From the NCBI RefSeq assembly GCF_003583935.1, contig NZ_QYRN01000006.1, positions 248,001-312,000 of the forward strand: 64,000 bases of DNA, given 5' to 3'. The position numbers and the translations under genes are program-made. Each line of letters opens with the position of its first letter. Position 1 is the first letter of the stretch. The notes under the pieces are model-generated. The model saw only the letters and a program-made list of their open reading frames with translations, had not been told where the DNA came from and searched no databases. Source of the DNA: Aureimonas flava (GTDB taxonomy: Bacteria; Pseudomonadota; Alphaproteobacteria; Rhizobiales; Rhizobiaceae). Positions 1 through 5,915 of the stretch are shown piece after piece.

Positions 1-540
1 ATCGCCGAACGCTTCGTGAAGAACTGGCGCAAGCGCCGCCGGCCGGACGGATCCGAGTGGGGCACGCCGCTCATCATCCTCGACCACAATCGCAAGGTGA
101 CGCCCGACGATCCGCGCGCCCACGAGGGCCGCATCGCCGGCGCCATCAACGGAGCAGGCAAGGCCATGGCCGGAGAGCTCGGCGCTGCCGTCCTGTTCCT
201 GAACCAGCGCAACGGTGGCGGCGCCCGCCGTGACGTGCCCCGGCCGATCGCCGCGGACCTCTTCGGCGGGGAGCAGGCGCGCGAGGACTACGACGCGATC
301 CTCTACCTCTACCGCGCCGAGCGCTGGATGAAGGAGAAGCTGAAGGTTGCCGGGTCCGCCTCGGAGGAAGACAAGATCAGGGCTCGCTTCCGGTTCGGCA
401 CGCGCGATCCCGAGGGGCTCGCCGAACTTGGTGCGCTGAAGGTCCGGTATGGCCAGGATGACGTCACCGAACTGCTGAAGTGGGAAGGGCGGTTCACCCG
501 CTATGCCTCGGAGCGCCGTGCCGCGCCGGAGCTGTTCTGA
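1..540 (+). CDS. DnaB-like replicative helicase, C-terminal part (5' truncated by window edge)
   Basis: The reading frame is open from base 1, so the gene begins outside the window; 179 residues are visible. They match the C-terminal RecA-fold ATPase domain of DnaB-type helicases: a Walker B stretch (LIILDH), a segment reading AVLFLNQRN like the DnaB sensor strand (usually ALSQLNR), and EDYDAILYLYR, where DnaB has the EQDADVV-LYR element. In the family this domain drives ring translocation on single-stranded DNA at the phage fork. The stop overlaps the next start (ATGA), so it heads a coupled early operon. Walker A must lie off the left edge. Confidence 0.85.
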   Translation: MAERFVKNWRKRRRPDGSEWGTPLIILDHNRKVTPDDPRAHEGRIAGAINGAGKAMAGELGAAVLFLNQRNGGGARRDVPRPIAADLFGGEQAREDYDAILYLYRAERWMKEKLKVAGSASEEDKIRARFRFGTRDPEGLAELGALKVRYGQDDVTELLKWEGRFTRYASERRAAPELF

Positions 541-893
541 TGCAGTACGAGACCGGCAAGAGCTACGCCTGGTTCATCGCATTCGGGCGGGGCTACGCTG
601 CCGTGTTCGCCTATCCCGGCAACAAGCGCACCCGCATGTTCTGCGAGGGCGGGAAGGTGGTCCAGTTCACCAGCGCCACCGACGCCATCGCGGCCGCGCA
701 GATGCAGGTCCGCAAGGTCTGCGAGCCCGAGATGCGCAGCACGATCGCGGAAGAGGCGCAGCCCGCCGCTGACGTGCTCGACGTTGCCGGCTGGCAGGCG
801 CGGAAGGTCGCGCAGCAGATCGAGGACCGGAAGGTGTTCCGCGGCCTCGGCAAGGGCTTTCTGACAGTTGAGACGAAGCGGAGGCGCGCGTGA
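540..893 (+). CDS. Hypothetical phage early protein (117 aa)
   Basis: I do not recognise this family. The start is set by the ATGA overlap with the helicase stop. The N-terminal half looks like a small beta-rich fold (GKSYAWFIAFGRGYAAVFAY), and the C-terminal 40 residues are basic and helical. The stop overlaps the next start (GTGA), so it is probably translated by coupling with its neighbours. The position suggests a replication or recombination accessory role, by context only. Confidence 0.7.
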   Translation: MQYETGKSYAWFIAFGRGYAAVFAYPGNKRTRMFCEGGKVVQFTSATDAIAAAQMQVRKVCEPEMRSTIAEEAQPAADVLDVAGWQARKVAQQIEDRKVFRGLGKGFLTVETKRRRA

Positions 894-1222
894 GCCGTCA
901 GCATCTACCCAACCGCCGCCCGGCCGAGAACGTAGACGTGCGCTTCCAGGGCATGGACGTCCAGGTCTCGTTCGGCTGGACCGACGACTGGCGGATCACG
1001 GAGGTCTTCGCCTCCACCCGCAAGGTCGGCACCGCGATCGACACGATGGTCCGGGACCAGTCCGTGCTTCTCTCGATTGCGCTCCAATACGGCGCCACGC
1101 CGAAGGTGCTCCTACGCTCGCTTACAATGACGGAGGAGGGCAACCCGGAGGGATTCGCTGGGCTTATCCTGCGCATGATTGTGGCCCGCGAGGCGGAGAT
1201 CCGCGAGGTCGATGCCGCATGA
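890..1222 (+). CDS. Small phage protein resembling a TSCPD domain
   Basis: 110 residues, GTG start overlapping the previous stop. The layout (a short beta sheet, then GTAIDTMVRDQSVLLSIALQ and YGATPKVLLRSL) resembles the TSCPD domain found next to the zinc ribbon of class II ribonucleotide reductases and as free-standing proteins in alphaproteobacterial phages. No cysteine pair is present, so any catalytic role is unlikely. It is coupled on both sides (GTGA and ATGA). The family assignment is by eye and moderate. Confidence 0.65.
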   Translation: MSRQHLPNRRPAENVDVRFQGMDVQVSFGWTDDWRITEVFASTRKVGTAIDTMVRDQSVLLSIALQYGATPKVLLRSLTMTEEGNPEGFAGLILRMIVAREAEIREVDAA

Positions 1223-1653
1223 CCAACGCCAAGGGTCATCTCGACACGTTCCTGGATGGCCTCGGCGTTCGCCTGCTTCCCGTCTGGCGCCGACGCAAGG
1301 GGGCGCAGAGCCACGCCCGCGGCAAGCTGCGCGAGATCGCCAAGCACCATGGCTGGGACCACCTCGGCTTGGTCGTGCGCTTCATCATCGAGAGCGAGGG
1401 GAACAAGACCGCGCTATGGTCCGAGACGGCGGGGGCACTGTCCGACGTTCTTGCGCAGCGGCCGGACTGGCAGGACCGCCCCTCGGACGTCTTCGCTGCC
1501 ATGGACACCATCGACCTCAACAAGATGCGCGAGCGCGCCGTGCGCCGCCGTCCCTGGCCGATCCGGCACACCATGCGGGCCTTCCTCTACGACGCGCTGG
1601 AGCAGCGCCTGGACACCGCGATCGACAAAGACCTGTTTGGAGAAGGCGCATGA
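1219..1653 (+). CDS. Hypothetical phage early protein (144 aa)
   Basis: Start chosen at the ATGA overlap with the preceding gene. The protein is basic and mostly helical (KLREIAKHHGWDHLGLVVRF near residue 35). A HAKxH-like segment and RRRPWPIRHTMRAFLYDAL near the C-terminus recall small DNA-associated phage proteins, but I recognise no named family. Both ends overlap neighbours, which places it in the early operon. Confidence 0.7.
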   Translation: MTNAKGHLDTFLDGLGVRLLPVWRRRKGAQSHARGKLREIAKHHGWDHLGLVVRFIIESEGNKTALWSETAGALSDVLAQRPDWQDRPSDVFAAMDTIDLNKMRERAVRRRPWPIRHTMRAFLYDALEQRLDTAIDKDLFGEGA

Positions 1654-2342
1654 CCGACCTCACCATCGAAGCGGCCGAGCTCGCCGACATCGAGATCATC
1701 GCCCGCCACCGCTTCGTCGAGGCGGCCGAGACCATGGCCTATCTCCAGGTCCGCGGCACCCGCCCGTCGGACAAAAGCGGAGCATGGCCCGGTGTGGCCG
1801 ACATCGTGGATGGGGACTACCTCGAGCGCTACCGACCATCGGCCGCCGCGATCTCGCGCGCTGAGGAGGTGATGCAAGATTGGCTGCTCGACTTCGTGCC
1901 GGATCAGGAGCAACGTGTCGTCATCTGCCGGTGGGCTGCAAGCCTCGCAGTGCCCCGGATGGTCGGCTCCTTCCGCTCGTTCTGCAAGAAAACGGGCCGA
2001 AATCGAACGACCGCAGATCGACGGGTAAATCTTGCATTCCAAAGCGTTGCCAGCGGGTTGCGAAAACTGTCTAAACCGTTGCGCGAGCCTGACTTCTCGC
2101 GGACTGGACCACTCCTGCCGGATTGGGGTACAGACTTCGATATGGTCGCGGAACGTGTGGCGGAGAGGCAGACAGCCTGGCACGCACCCGGAGCGATACC
2201 AACCAATCGACCGGATCTGCGAGACACGAGTTGGGCTGACGCTCAGGTCGCCCGTCGACGCGATCAGGAAGAGCGGCAACGTCGGGAGGCTGCCATGCGT
2301 CCCGCCGCTGTAATGGCGGCAGCAGGGAGTTCAGCCCGGTAG
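1650..2342 (+). CDS. DUF6362-like helix-turn-helix protein, possible late regulator
   Basis: 230 residues. Residues about 20-150 follow the pattern I recall for DUF6362 of Hyphomicrobiales phages: an opening with PxVR/TWP-type residues (here SGAWPGVADIV), an acidic helix with a conserved Trp (EEVMQDWL), then WAASLAVPRMVGSFRSF and KKTGRNRTTADRRVNLAFQ, a sigma-like helix-turn-helix. The C-terminal third is arginine- and alanine-rich and probably unstructured. It is the last gene of the early operon and sits just before a large noncoding stretch, consistent with a regulator of late or packaging transcription. That role is inference. Confidence 0.7.
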   Translation: MTDLTIEAAELADIEIIARHRFVEAAETMAYLQVRGTRPSDKSGAWPGVADIVDGDYLERYRPSAAAISRAEEVMQDWLLDFVPDQEQRVVICRWAASLAVPRMVGSFRSFCKKTGRNRTTADRRVNLAFQSVASGLRKLSKPLREPDFSRTGPLLPDWGTDFDMVAERVAERQTAWHAPGAIPTNRPDLRDTSWADAQVARRRDQEERQRREAAMRPAAVMAAAGSSAR

Positions 2343-2831
2343 GGCATGGAGATCGAGGCGCCTGCGCGGATAGCGGTCCCGTCCAAGCGGGGTTGCTTTG
2401 ACCCAAGCGGGCGCCTCGAAGCCATCAGGACGGCGGACGGACAAGGCTAAGGCCCGTGAGGTGAAGGCGGGGTGTGGGAGCCACGGGCTACGGTTCGCGG
2501 CCTCGACCACCGAAGCCAGATCCAAGCCGGGGTGGGAAGCGAGTGGTCCAGCCTCAAACTAACAGGGCGGAGGTCCGTGCGAGGTTTCTACGTCGCTAGC
2601 GGATAAGCCAAGGGCAAAGCAGGACGACGGTTCTGCGCCTCTCCCTGCCACCTAACAAGCAGCCCCGGTGGGCGCTTTGACAGCATCAGGACGTAGGCGG
2701 TCGCAGACGCCGAGGCAGGCCAAAGACTGCGCGAGTTGGGCCCGCCGAGTTGCATAAGCTGGGGCGGAATACCGCGTAGGCCTCGGCGCCGTCCAAGCGG
2801 CCGCGACTACGGTGCGTCCTGACCTATCGCA
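2343..2831 (+). ncRNA. Candidate structured phage RNA or cis-acting region, no gene seen
   Basis: No convincing reading frame is present in 489 bp, but inverted repeats are dense. GAGGCGCC (2355-2362) pairs with GGCGCCTC (2410-2417). GCCCGTG (2452-2458) pairs with CACGGGC (2482-2488). GGCG (2696-2699) pairs with CGCC (2708-2711). Two hairpins share the loop TCCAAG but have compensated stems: CCCG/CGGG at 2378-2391 and GCCG/CGGC at 2788-2801. Two further motifs recur: GCTTTGAC at about 2394 and 2673, and CATCAGGACG at 2423 and 2684. The stem compensation favours an RNA over an origin or pac site, but those remain possible. Strand is assumed. Confidence 0.45.
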
Positions 2832-2978
2832 TCAATGGCAGTGAGGGCTGCCGACCCGGTTGTCCATGTGGCAGCACTGGCCGGGAGGCGAGCTCTTCCG
2901 GCAGCCGCCACCGTGAGCTTGGGCGCCGCTGGTGAGCGCGAGGATGGCAGTCGCTGCCGACAAGATGATGGTTCGCAT
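2832..2978 (-). CDS. Small secreted YHYH-like Cys/His protein (48 aa)
   Basis: A short gene on the reverse strand: a clear signal peptide (about residues 1-21, ending GAQA before HGGG), then a 27-residue mature chain rich in Cys and His (CRKSSPPGQCCHMD and a C-terminal PHCH). This matches the end of YHYH-type secreted peptides, which typically finish in YHCH and are presumed metal-binding. A GGGGGA ribosome site sits just upstream of the ATG. It lies downstream of the XRE gene on the same strand and may be a lysogenic-conversion gene expressed with it. Its function is unknown. Confidence 0.75.
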   Translation of the reverse strand: MRTIILSAATAILALTSGAQAHGGGCRKSSPPGQCCHMDNRVGSPHCH

Positions 2979-3076
2979 GGTGATCCCCCGATGCTCACAA
3001 CGAGCATAGGAACTGGAACACGCGCGGATTGTGATTCGCCATAGGATTGTCGGAGTAGCCGTAAGCTGACCCCCGT

Positions 3077-3340
3077 CTAACCTGGTTGCGAGAGCGGCCT
3101 AAGCGCAGCGGCAGAACGCGCTTCCGCCAGCGCGGTAGGGTGGATCATCGACAAGTTGCCGAGTGCTGACCCAATGGACAGTGACAAGCGCTCGATTGCC
3201 AGAACATGGACGAGACGAAGCGCTGAGCGTCCGTTCTCAATGTCCTGAATGGCTCGTAGGGACATACCCAGGTAATTAGCGAGTTGGGTCTGCGTCAGGC
3301 CCAGGCGCTTGCGGAGTGCGATGAACTCTTCGACAGTCAT
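3077..3340 (-). CDS. XRE-family helix-turn-helix regulator (87 aa)
   Basis: Residues 10-40 form a textbook Cro/CI-type HTH (LTQTQLANYLGMSLRAIQDI, then ENGR). The remaining 45 residues carry no recognisable dimer domain, so the protein is shorter than full CI repressors and closer to Cro or antitoxin-sized regulators. It reads leftward between the 27-residue membrane peptide and the secreted peptide. The natural target is the pair of 18-bp sites at 3541-3590, which overlap the promoter of its own operon. That link is inference from proximity. Confidence 0.85.
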   Translation of the reverse strand: MTVEEFIALRKRLGLTQTQLANYLGMSLRAIQDIENGRSALRLVHVLAIERLSLSIGSALGNLSMIHPTALAEARSAAALRPLSQPG

Positions 3341-3379
3341 TGATCGAAACCCTTCCGCAGCCTATCTTAGATGCTGCAA

Positions 3380-3403
3380 CCGGGGGACCCGTAGGCCCCC
3401 CGG
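3380..3403 (-). terminator. GC-rich hairpin between membrane peptide and XRE gene
   Basis: CCGGGGG (3380-3386) and CCCCCGG (3397-3403) form a 7-bp stem. On the leftward transcript it is followed by only two U residues, so it is a weak terminator, attenuator or processing stem that could lower XRE expression relative to the 27-residue peptide. Confidence 0.4.
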
Positions 3404-3410
3404 CCGCTTC

Positions 3411-3494
3411 TTACCTCAGGCTGATGATCAGGCTTCCTAGGGCGATGATCACTGCCAAGGCTTGAAGGATCAGGCTGGCTGTCTCGTAGGACAT
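3411..3494 (-). CDS. 27-residue single-span membrane peptide, Hol_Tox-like
   Basis: The peptide opens MSYETASLILQ and continues with a hydrophobic span (ALAVIIALGSLIISL) ending in Arg, so it is almost entirely one membrane helix. An AAGGAG ribosome site lies 7 bases upstream. The opening YETxSLxLQ followed by one span resembles the Hol_Tox holin-like toxins of Firmicutes and other short phage membrane peptides. It is the first gene of the leftward operon, behind an operator-bearing promoter and a leader hairpin, as expected for a toxic or signalling peptide. Family membership is tentative. Confidence 0.7.
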   Translation of the reverse strand: MSYETASLILQALAVIIALGSLIISLR

Positions 3495-3510
3495 GGCCTT
3501 CTCCTTTGCA

Positions 3511-3530
3511 GTCAGGCGGAATTGCCTGAC
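3511..3530 (-). promoter_or_regulatory. Leader hairpin just upstream of the 27-residue ORF ribosome site
   Basis: GTCAGGC and GCCTGAC form a perfect 7-bp stem with a 6-base loop in the 5' leader of the leftward mRNA, ending 10 bases before the AAGGAG site. It could control translation or RNA stability, or serve as a DNA operator. Confidence 0.5.
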
Positions 3531-3536
3531 CCGTTC

Positions 3537-3565
3537 TTTATATGCACAAACTGCGTATGATGCAA
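3537..3565 (-). promoter_or_regulatory. Sigma-70 promoter of the leftward control operon
   Basis: On the reverse strand a -35 box TTGCAT (3560-3565) is separated by exactly 17 bp from a -10 box TATAAA (3537-3542). It points at the 27-residue peptide and XRE genes. The spacer is filled by the first operator-like repeat (3541-3558), so a bound repressor would block polymerase directly. Confidence 0.7.
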
Positions 3566-3590
3566 CGGAGAATATGCAATAAATGCGTAT
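3541..3590. promoter_or_regulatory. Twin 18-bp operator-like sites
   Basis: TATGCACAAACTGCGTAT (3541-3558) and TATGCAATAAATGCGTAT (3573-3590) share 14 of 18 bases. Each is an imperfect palindrome with half-sites ATGCA and TGCGTAT. Their starts are 32 bp apart, about three helical turns, so two dimers would lie on the same face. Site 1 sits in the leftward promoter spacer. Site 2 overlaps a rightward TATTAT -10-like box (3588-3593) facing the tmRNA. Confidence 0.65.
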
Positions 3591-3597
3591 TATTCGG

Positions 3598-3623
3598 GCC
3601 CCGTCAGCTTCGGCTGGCGGGGC
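3598..3623 (+). other. 11-bp UUCG-tetraloop hairpin at the head of the tmRNA transcript
   Basis: GCCCCGTCAGC (3598-3608) pairs with GCTGGCGGGGC (3613-3623) through 11 pairs, one of them G-U, capped by TTCG. It falls right where transcription from the TATTAT box would begin, so it is likely the 5' stem of the tmRNA precursor. It could also terminate or insulate. No U-tract follows. Confidence 0.5.
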
Positions 3624-3640
3624 TCGTCGTTTGAGCTTCG

Positions 3641-3908
3641 GCGTCCGCATAGCGCCGTTGGCAGATGAGCGTAACCCGGACAGATCAGAAAGCAGTCGGA
3701 CGCGGGGGCAGAGCCCGCCGGCTCCACCATTGCGGGGCCGACACAGGATCGACGCCTGCGGGAAGAGATGAACGCGCTCGGGCATGGCGCCACCCTCATC
3801 GGGCCGACCACGGAACTGTCAACGACAACGTTCCCGCTGAGGATCGTCGCATCGCGGCGTAACCCTCTTGGGCTCGCCCGGCGGCCTCGAAACAGAAGGC
3901 CGGGCACC
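3641..3908 (+). ncRNA. ssrA: Prophage-encoded circularly permuted (two-piece, alphaproteobacterial-type) tmRNA
   Basis: The element order is that of a permuted tmRNA. First comes the acceptor piece with T-arm stem GCGGG/CCCGC (3702-3706, 3714-3718), acceptor 3' strand CGGCTCC (3719-3725) and ACCA (3726-3729). A 4-base gap follows. Then come the 5' acceptor strand GGGGCCG (3734-3740), the D-region GGATCGACG (3747-3755) and a tag frame (3818-3862) encoding VNDNVPAEDRRIAA-stop. A post-tag hairpin GCCCGGC/GCCGGGC lies at 3876-3905. The acceptor stem pairs over all 7 positions, with G-U at the third pair (3736 with 3723) and discriminator A, the alanine identity set. tmRNA-SmpB rescues stalled ribosomes and tags products for proteolysis. 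The T-loop GGCAGAG lacks the usual TTC. Outer ends are approximate. Confidence 0.88.
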
Positions 3909-3951
3909 GATTGCCTCGGGCGTTTGAAAAACAATCAAAGGAAATCAAACG

Positions 3952-4320
3952 ATGGGACGCGGCGGAAAGCGCGCTGGCGCCGGCCGTCGAAAGGGCGCGC
4001 AGAACAAAGCAACAGCGCAGCGTGAGCGCGACGTTGCGAAGGGCGGCGACACCCCGCTCGACTACATGCTGAAGGTCATGCGCAACCCAAGGGCTGACGG
4101 CGAGCGCCGCGACCGGATGGCGGTGGCCGCCGCCCCCTACGTTCACCCCAAGCTCGCATCCATGCAGCACACCGGGCCGAAGGGCGGGCCGATCCAAACC
4201 GTCGACGTCGCCAAGCTCAAGGGCATGACGAACGAGGAGCTCGACCTTCTTGAACGTGCACTTGTCCAGATCGGAATTGTTGACGGCGATCCGGGCCGAG
4301 AGGGATGCGAGGAGGTCTGA
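3952..4320 (+). CDS. Terminase small subunit
   Basis: 122 residues. The N-terminus GRGGKRAGAGRRKGAQNK is the basic, glycine-rich opening typical of small terminase subunits in alphaproteobacterial phages, followed by a helical central part and an acidic C-terminal tail (NEELDLLERAL) that normally contacts TerL. An AAAGGAA ribosome site precedes the ATG. The gene overlaps the large subunit frame by about 70 bases, so translation is coupled. It binds the packaging site on phage DNA. Confidence 0.85.
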   Translation: MGRGGKRAGAGRRKGAQNKATAQRERDVAKGGDTPLDYMLKVMRNPRADGERRDRMAVAAAPYVHPKLASMQHTGPKGGPIQTVDVAKLKGMTNEELDLLERALVQIGIVDGDPGREGCEEV

Positions 4321-5764
4321 GGACGATCGGCTTGCCGAGCGCCGTCGGCTGCTCGCATCCCATCAGGTCTTCACCACCAAGTTCTTCCTCGAGAAGGAGG
4401 GGCAACCGTTCTCGGTCGCCGCCTTCCACAGGGTCATTTTCTACACGCTCGACCGGGTGTTCACCGGCGAGATCAAGCGCCTGATCATCAACGTGCCGCC
4501 GGGCTACGGGAAGACCGAGCTGGCGGTGGTGAACTTTATCGCCCGCGGCTTCGCGATCAACCCGCGCGCCCGCTTCATCCACGCCAGCTACGCCCAGGCG
4601 CTTGCGCTCGACAACTCGTCCAAGGTGAAGGACGTGATCGGGCTGGAGGGGTACCAAGCGCACTGGCCGGTGCGGATGCGGGCCGACACGAACGCGAAAG
4701 GCCTGTGGCGGACTACCGAGGGCGGGCATCTTCGCGCGGCCGCCGCGGGTGAACCGATCACCGGATTCCGAGCTGGCATTCTAGCCGAACCGGGGTTCAC
4801 TGGCGCTCTGGTCATCGACGATCCGCTGAAGCCGGACGACGCCTCATCGGACACGACACGGAAGTTCATCAACGCCCGGTGGGAGAATACCTTCAAGTCG
4901 CGCCTCGCGCACGAGGACGTGCCGGTCATCGTGATCATGCAACGGTTGCACGTCGACGACTTCGTGGCGCACCTTCTGGAGAACTCGGGCGAGCACTGGC
5001 ATCTGCTGAGGCTGCCCGTCCTCATAGAGGGCCCAGGAGAGGCGCCGGCCGGTGATGTGACGCTGGTCCCGCACGGGCTGCCCGACGGCCCCCTGTGGGC
5101 TCAGAAGCACACGCTGGCGCAGATCGCCACGCTGCAGGCCGCGCCGCATGTCTATGCCGGCCAGTACGCGCAGGAACCGACCGTCGCGGGTGGCAACTTG
5201 TTTAAGCCAGGACTAATGCCGCGCTATGTGGACGTGCCGCGCCTGTTGTGGCGCGCCATCTACGTCGACACGGCGCAGAAGACCAAGGAGCGCAACGACT
5301 ACACGGTGCTGGAGCACTGGGGCGCGGGAGCGGATGGGAAGGCCTATCTGCTCGACGTCGTGCGTGGCCGCTTCGAGGCGCCGGAACTGGAATCAACCGC
5401 AAAGACGCTGTGGGATCGATGCCGCGGATCGGAATGGCCGGTCGAACGCTTCGGGCACCTCCGCAAGATGGCGATCGAGGACAAGGTGTCGGGCACGGGC
5501 CTGATCCAGTCCCTAGCGCGCAAGTCGGTGCCGGTGATCGCCCTGCAGCGGGATCGAGACAAGTACACGCGAGCCCTCGACGTGGTGCCGAGCGCCGTCA
5601 CGGGGCTGGTGGTGCTGCCTGAGAGCGCGCCGTGGCTGAAGGCCTTCGAAAGCGAACTGGCGGCATTCCCTGACGGCTCGTTCGACGATCAGGTGGATCC
5701 GTTTGTCGACGCCGTGTCCGAGATATGCGGCGCGCCGAGCTACACCCTCGCCAACCTGGGATGA
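4250..5764 (+). CDS. terL: Terminase large subunit (packaging ATPase and nuclease)
   Basis: 504 residues from a TTG start. The true start is uncertain because no ATG lies nearby; a GTG at 4256 is also possible. The ATPase domain has Walker A NVPPGYGKTE at about residues 81-90 and Walker B ALVIDDP with D190/D191. The C-terminal RNase H-like nuclease shows IYVDTAQ and the closing GSFDDQVDPFVDA motif. The motor pumps DNA into the prohead and cuts it. It is followed by a 45-residue gene and then the portal gene, the usual packaging order. Confidence 0.93.
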   Translation: MNVHLSRSELLTAIRAERDARRSEDDRLAERRRLLASHQVFTTKFFLEKEGQPFSVAAFHRVIFYTLDRVFTGEIKRLIINVPPGYGKTELAVVNFIARGFAINPRARFIHASYAQALALDNSSKVKDVIGLEGYQAHWPVRMRADTNAKGLWRTTEGGHLRAAAAGEPITGFRAGILAEPGFTGALVIDDPLKPDDASSDTTRKFINARWENTFKSRLAHEDVPVIVIMQRLHVDDFVAHLLENSGEHWHLLRLPVLIEGPGEAPAGDVTLVPHGLPDGPLWAQKHTLAQIATLQAAPHVYAGQYAQEPTVAGGNLFKPGLMPRYVDVPRLLWRAIYVDTAQKTKERNDYTVLEHWGAGADGKAYLLDVVRGRFEAPELESTAKTLWDRCRGSEWPVERFGHLRKMAIEDKVSGTGLIQSLARKSVPVIALQRDRDKYTRALDVVPSAVTGLVVLPESAPWLKAFESELAAFPDGSFDDQVDPFVDAVSEICGAPSYTLANLG

Positions 5765-5768
5765 CACC

Positions 5769-5906
5769 ATGGCCTGCAAACCCTGCGCCCAGCGCCGCGC
5801 CATGATCGTTGAGGCCCAGCGCAAAGGCGGGCTGAAGGGCGTGGTCAAGGTTCTGCCGGCCGTCGGGCGTCATCTCGTCGCCCATCCCACGAAGCGCGCG
5901 AAGTAA
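5769..5906 (+). CDS. Small basic phage protein (45 aa)
   Basis: Starts 4 bases after the terminase stop and ends 9 bases before the portal start. It opens MACKPCAQRRAMI with a Cys pair and ends in a basic, helical tail (VAHPTKRAK). I do not recognise a family. Tight spacing supports a real gene. Confidence 0.6.
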   Translation: MACKPCAQRRAMIVEAQRKGGLKGVVKVLPAVGRHLVAHPTKRAK

Positions 5907-5915
5907 GGATCGGCG

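Noticed and set aside
3719-3740. An ordinary phage tRNA gene suggested by the ACCA end and acceptor stem
   Set aside because: No anticodon arm lies between matching acceptor strands. The 3' strand comes before the 5' strand, and the tag frame follows, which is the permuted tmRNA order.
3641-3908. Host ssrA acting as the attachment site of the element
   Set aside because: Phage genes lie on both sides (helicase and regulators to the left, terminase to the right), and a separate tRNA-based attachment scar is present at 36172-36216.
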